Assembly (NCBI GenBank): GCA_029934195.1
Contig: JAOZMQ010000105.1
Coordinates: forward strand, 1-8,995
DNA length: 8,995 nt
Reading direction: 5' to 3'
DNA from: Candidatus Cloacimonadota bacterium
GTDB lineage: Bacteria; Cloacimonadota; Cloacimonadia; Cloacimonadales; JAOZMQ01
The position numbers and the translations under genes were made by a program. This document shows, piece by piece, positions 6,247 through 8,995 of the stretch (within the stretch, counting starts at the first letter, position 1; every line of letters starts with the position of its first letter). The notes under the pieces are model-generated. The model saw only the letters and a list, made by a program, of their open reading frames with translations. It did not search any database and was not told the origin of the DNA.

Positions 6247-8955
6247 ATGACAGCAATATGCGACAATAACAAAAAATGTATGAATCGGGTCCAGGCCATT
6301 TCAAACATGGGTCTTATACATGCAGCTTTGTTGCTGACAAAGAAAATGGTTTTCTTTGTGTCGGCGGTGCTTATCTTTCTCAATTTTTCGAGTCCAGGGC
6401 TTGCGGACATGAAAGTGCCGCTTATTGTCAAGGAAACTATGGGAATAAATCGAAATGAGGAGATGATTCACAACGGGATTCCCCTTGCCAAAAGTGAAGG
6501 CATCAAGACCACCGCAAATCTTCTCATTCAGGACTCTCAAGAAAAACCTGTTCCGGCGACATTTGAAGTGTTAAGCCGGTGGGCAGGTGGAAAGGACGAT
6601 TCAGGCAAAGAAATCCAGTGGCTTCTGGTTTCGTTTCCTGCGACGGTCGCAGCAAACACAACAAGTCATTATTCTCTAAGGGCGGGAACGCCTGTAAACC
6701 CATCCGCCAAGGTTATAGTAACGGATAACCCGGATGACTATACAATAGACACTGGTTCCGCGAAGTTTGTTATCAGCAGAAAGAATATGACCCTATTCGA
6801 TTCTGTATCTCTCAGTAGCGGTGACTCTGTCATTTTGGAAAATAACGGCGGTAGTAGTTCCAAAATTAAGGGGCAGTCCTCAGCATCAACAAATGCTCCT
6901 GTTGTTACAATTGAACGTATGAATGACCATTATGTATGTATAAAAGCGGAAGGAGATTATACAAATACTCCGACAGGCAGTGTAAGTCCCAAACCGTTAT
7001 CCTACAAAATTCGGTACGAATTTTTTGCCGGATCTCCGACAGTTGTAGTCTATCATAAATTTTATTGGGCGGGACAGGAGGGAAACCTGAGTTATGGCAC
7101 CCCTATTACGGTTGATAATGTATCCTTAACCTTACCGGATATGCCTGCTTATTCATCTACTGATATATATGCAGACGCTCAGACATTTTTTACAGGTGCA
7201 TTGGGAGCTTCTCAAACGGCATCTGTGAAACAGAAGTTGCGTACCGTGTTTGCGAATCCACATGTTGCTACAATAAGTCATGGTACAAATTCTGAAACAA
7301 CAACATTCGCTTCTCAACCCTTGCTGATAAACCGGTCTGTAAACGGCGTTATCGCTGTGTCTGTTGACCATATGAAATACTTTGAGCCTCAGTCTATCGA
7401 AACCGATCATAATGGCAAAATTGTTGTCAATGTGATGGCTCAAAACCAGGCATTTTCCAATTACCAAGGTACATGGGCAAGAGTCGGCATATCTGCCATG
7501 GAAAGCGAAAAAACTTATGAAGATATTGTTGCAGAGAATTTAGCACCTCTGAACAATCGCCTCTTTGCATTTCCTGACAATGAATATGTCAGAAACAGCA
7601 AAATTTTTCTGGATTTGCCGTTAGCAGGAGCTTCAGATCAAACTTTACAGATCTATTACAGCCAACTGAAAGCGATAACAGCGGCAACAAAGATCTGGTT
7701 GGAAAAAGAGAGGTATCATGGATTGATGACTTGGGGTTCATTGACCCGTTATGCAAGTCTGACTGGTTTTAATGAAACAGGTACCGGAACTGGCTGGGAC
7801 AAGGTCTATTCAGGATCTCTCCACACTGACTATCACAATGCGTGGAATAATGTTGTGTTCCAGTATCTGTTAGAAGGGAACCCGTCAAATTTGTACGATT
7901 TGTCTTTTATGGGGGCAAGGCGTATGCTACATACACAGATCATTCAGCCTGACAATGAAGGTTCCATCAGCCAGATGGGTTGGGGATACTGTGGATATCT
8001 GAGGTATCGTACTGATGCAAACTCTTCCCACTCCTATTTTGATAATTTATATAATTATTATTATATGACAGGTGATATGGAAGTGATTGACATATTGAAA
8101 GTTGCAGGTGAAACCAAAAGGCGTGATTATACAAGAGATGCCGGAAATACGCTCAACGATCAGGATACGGGCGGAGCCAGTTGGGTAAATTATGTGGGCA
8201 GAGTTGCTTCACAATTTGCTGCTGTTTTTAATTTTCTCGGCCATACTTATGACGCAGATTTTCTTGATGACTTTAAGCACATGTATAATCATGCGTTTAG
8301 TAAAAGCATAGTATTACTTTTCAAAAAGGGAGACACCAAGGAATATGGATTAGTGACTAACGAAACAGATGTGTCAAGCGGATTTCTGACCGGCCAATTC
8401 TGGATGGATTCCGAATTTTTTATGCATAATCTGTATGTATTACACAATGAATGGGGCGATATGACACTTGGTTCTTCAAACCTGACAGTTTCCAGAGTAT
8501 ATAAAGCTTTGGCTGAGGGTTTCATAGAATATGCAGCGAAGATTGATCCTGATGGTAAAGGTGACGGCACATGGGGGGGAAATTGGGTTAACAGAGCGGC
8601 AGTTAATTATTCTGGAAACAAAATCGGAGGCACTATCACGTCGGTTGTTCAATATATCGGACCCAGCGATCCTTATCTTTGGATAACTGGAAAATCCAAT
8701 GTAATAACCGCCATTCTTCGAGCTGGCTCGCTGAGCAATACAAGTGAATTAACAGAGTTTGGAAAGCAGGGTCTTGCTTGGCTGACGAACCAGAACGCGT
8801 TCCTGAACAGCGATGGTAAACCTTGGGGCAAAGAAAACGGCTTAATGTTCAGCCGTCTGCATCACGGAATGAGTTATCTTGATCAGGCTGGTTCTCCTGT
8901 CAGTAATTTTCCAGCACCGCAAAATTTGAGAATAACTCAGCAGGATCAGAAATGA
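6247..8955 (+). CDS. Secreted PcRGLX/YetA-like (PL26-like) polysaccharide lyase candidate
   Basis: This 902-residue exported protein is a likely polysaccharide-degrading enzyme. A signal peptide core VFFVSAVLIFLNFSSPGLA (35-53) suggests cleavage near residue 53, after an unusually long n-region of about 33 residues. Residues 56-147 (VPLIVKET...NGIPLAK...IQWLLVSFPATVAANTTSHY) match the N-terminal barrel of exo-rhamnogalacturonan-lyase-like proteins. Residues about 150-440 form a beta-rich middle. About 440-880 are an alpha/alpha-toroid-like region, with SGSLHTDYHNAWNNVVFQYL (522-541), a GARRMLHTQI helix, HSYFDNLYNYYYMTGD (595-610) and RLHHG (870-874). Length agrees with that family. The C-terminus PAPQNLRIT resembles the first strand of a fibronectin-III domain but stops after five more residues. 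No PEP-CTERM tail is present. The stop overlaps the next gene's start (ATGA). I am fairly confident of the fold, less so of lyase activity, since catalytic residues are not assigned. Confidence 0.7.
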   Translation: MTAICDNNKKCMNRVQAISNMGLIHAALLLTKKMVFFVSAVLIFLNFSSPGLADMKVPLIVKETMGINRNEEMIHNGIPLAKSEGIKTTANLLIQDSQEKPVPATFEVLSRWAGGKDDSGKEIQWLLVSFPATVAANTTSHYSLRAGTPVNPSAKVIVTDNPDDYTIDTGSAKFVISRKNMTLFDSVSLSSGDSVILENNGGSSSKIKGQSSASTNAPVVTIERMNDHYVCIKAEGDYTNTPTGSVSPKPLSYKIRYEFFAGSPTVVVYHKFYWAGQEGNLSYGTPITVDNVSLTLPDMPAYSSTDIYADAQTFFTGALGASQTASVKQKLRTVFANPHVATISHGTNSETTTFASQPLLINRSVNGVIAVSVDHMKYFEPQSIETDHNGKIVVNVMAQNQAFSNYQGTWARVGISAMESEKTYEDIVAENLAPLNNRLFAFPDNEYVRNSKIFLDLPLAGASDQTLQIYYSQLKAITAATKIWLEKERYHGLMTWGSLTRYASLTGFNETGTGTGWDKVYSGSLHTDYHNAWNNVVFQYLLEGNPSNLYDLSFMGARRMLHTQIIQPDNEGSISQMGWGYCGYLRYRTDANSSHSYFDNLYNYYYMTGDMEVIDILKVAGETKRRDYTRDAGNTLNDQDTGGASWVNYVGRVASQFAAVFNFLGHTYDADFLDDFKHMYNHAFSKSIVLLFKKGDTKEYGLVTNETDVSSGFLTGQFWMDSEFFMHNLYVLHNEWGDMTLGSSNLTVSRVYKALAEGFIEYAAKIDPDGKGDGTWGGNWVNRAAVNYSGNKIGGTITSVVQYIGPSDPYLWITGKSNVITAILRAGSLSNTSELTEFGKQGLAWLTNQNAFLNSDGKPWGKENGLMFSRLHHGMSYLDQAGSPVSNFPAPQNLRITQQDQK

Positions 8956-8995
8956 AATCCTTTACTTATCCGATAATCATCCTTATTGGGCTGTT
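8952..8995 (+). CDS. Start of a further exported protein (3' end outside window)
   Basis: ATG 8952 overlaps the lyase-like stop (ATGA at 8952-8955), a typical translational-coupling junction. AGGA at 8942-8945 lies six bases upstream. The 14 visible codons read MKSFTYPIIILIGL, the beginning of a signal peptide or lipoprotein signal. The product cannot be identified. The coupling suggests it works with the lyase-like protein. Confidence 0.65.
   Translation, partial: MKSFTYPIIILIGL

Overview
The window looks like part of a bacterial surface-polysaccharide (exopolysaccharide or O-glycan) locus, with every confident gene on the + strand. The envelope-facing protein set points to a Gram-negative host: a polysaccharide ligase of the exosortase-A (XrtA)-associated type, an acyltransferase, a Tat-exported hydrolase, two membrane-anchored SGNH hydrolases and a secreted lyase-like protein. 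The species cannot be named from this sequence. No exosortase gene and no PEP-CTERM tail is visible, so the XrtA link rests on the ligase family alone.

Layout. Positions 1-163 hold the C-terminal end of an upstream gene I cannot firmly identify, and 164-417 hold no convincing gene. Next come an O-glycosylation ligase / Wzy-like polymerase (418-1680) and an acyltransferase-3 membrane protein (1715-2839). The acyltransferase stop codon lies inside the first base pairs of a repeat island (2836-3002). That island has two related, oppositely oriented palindromes sharing CTAG boundaries (a REPIN- or MITE-like doublet), followed by an unrelated perfect 9-bp hairpin. A second co-directional run follows: a nitrilase-superfamily hydrolase with a twin-arginine signal and a probable TTG start (3057-3953), an SGNH hydrolase with three N-terminal membrane segments (4008-5252), a smaller SGNH hydrolase with one membrane anchor (5270-6031), a 215-nt leader-like gap, a 902-residue secreted protein resembling exo-rhamnogalacturonan lyases of the PcRGLX/YetA (PL26-like) type (6247-8955), and a further exported protein whose start overlaps the lyase stop (8952 to the window end).

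How the genes may work together (inference): the ligase polymerises or transfers lipid-linked glycan on the periplasmic side. The acyltransferase supplies acyl groups, and the two SGNH enzymes add or remove them. The Tat-exported amidase-like enzyme acts on an amide, either an N-acyl sugar or an amidated uronate. The lyase-like protein trims the polymer. The most interesting points are the exported nitrilase-fold enzyme in a glycan locus, the separation of acyltransferase and SGNH functions that are often fused, and the repeat doublet that supplies a gene's stop codon.
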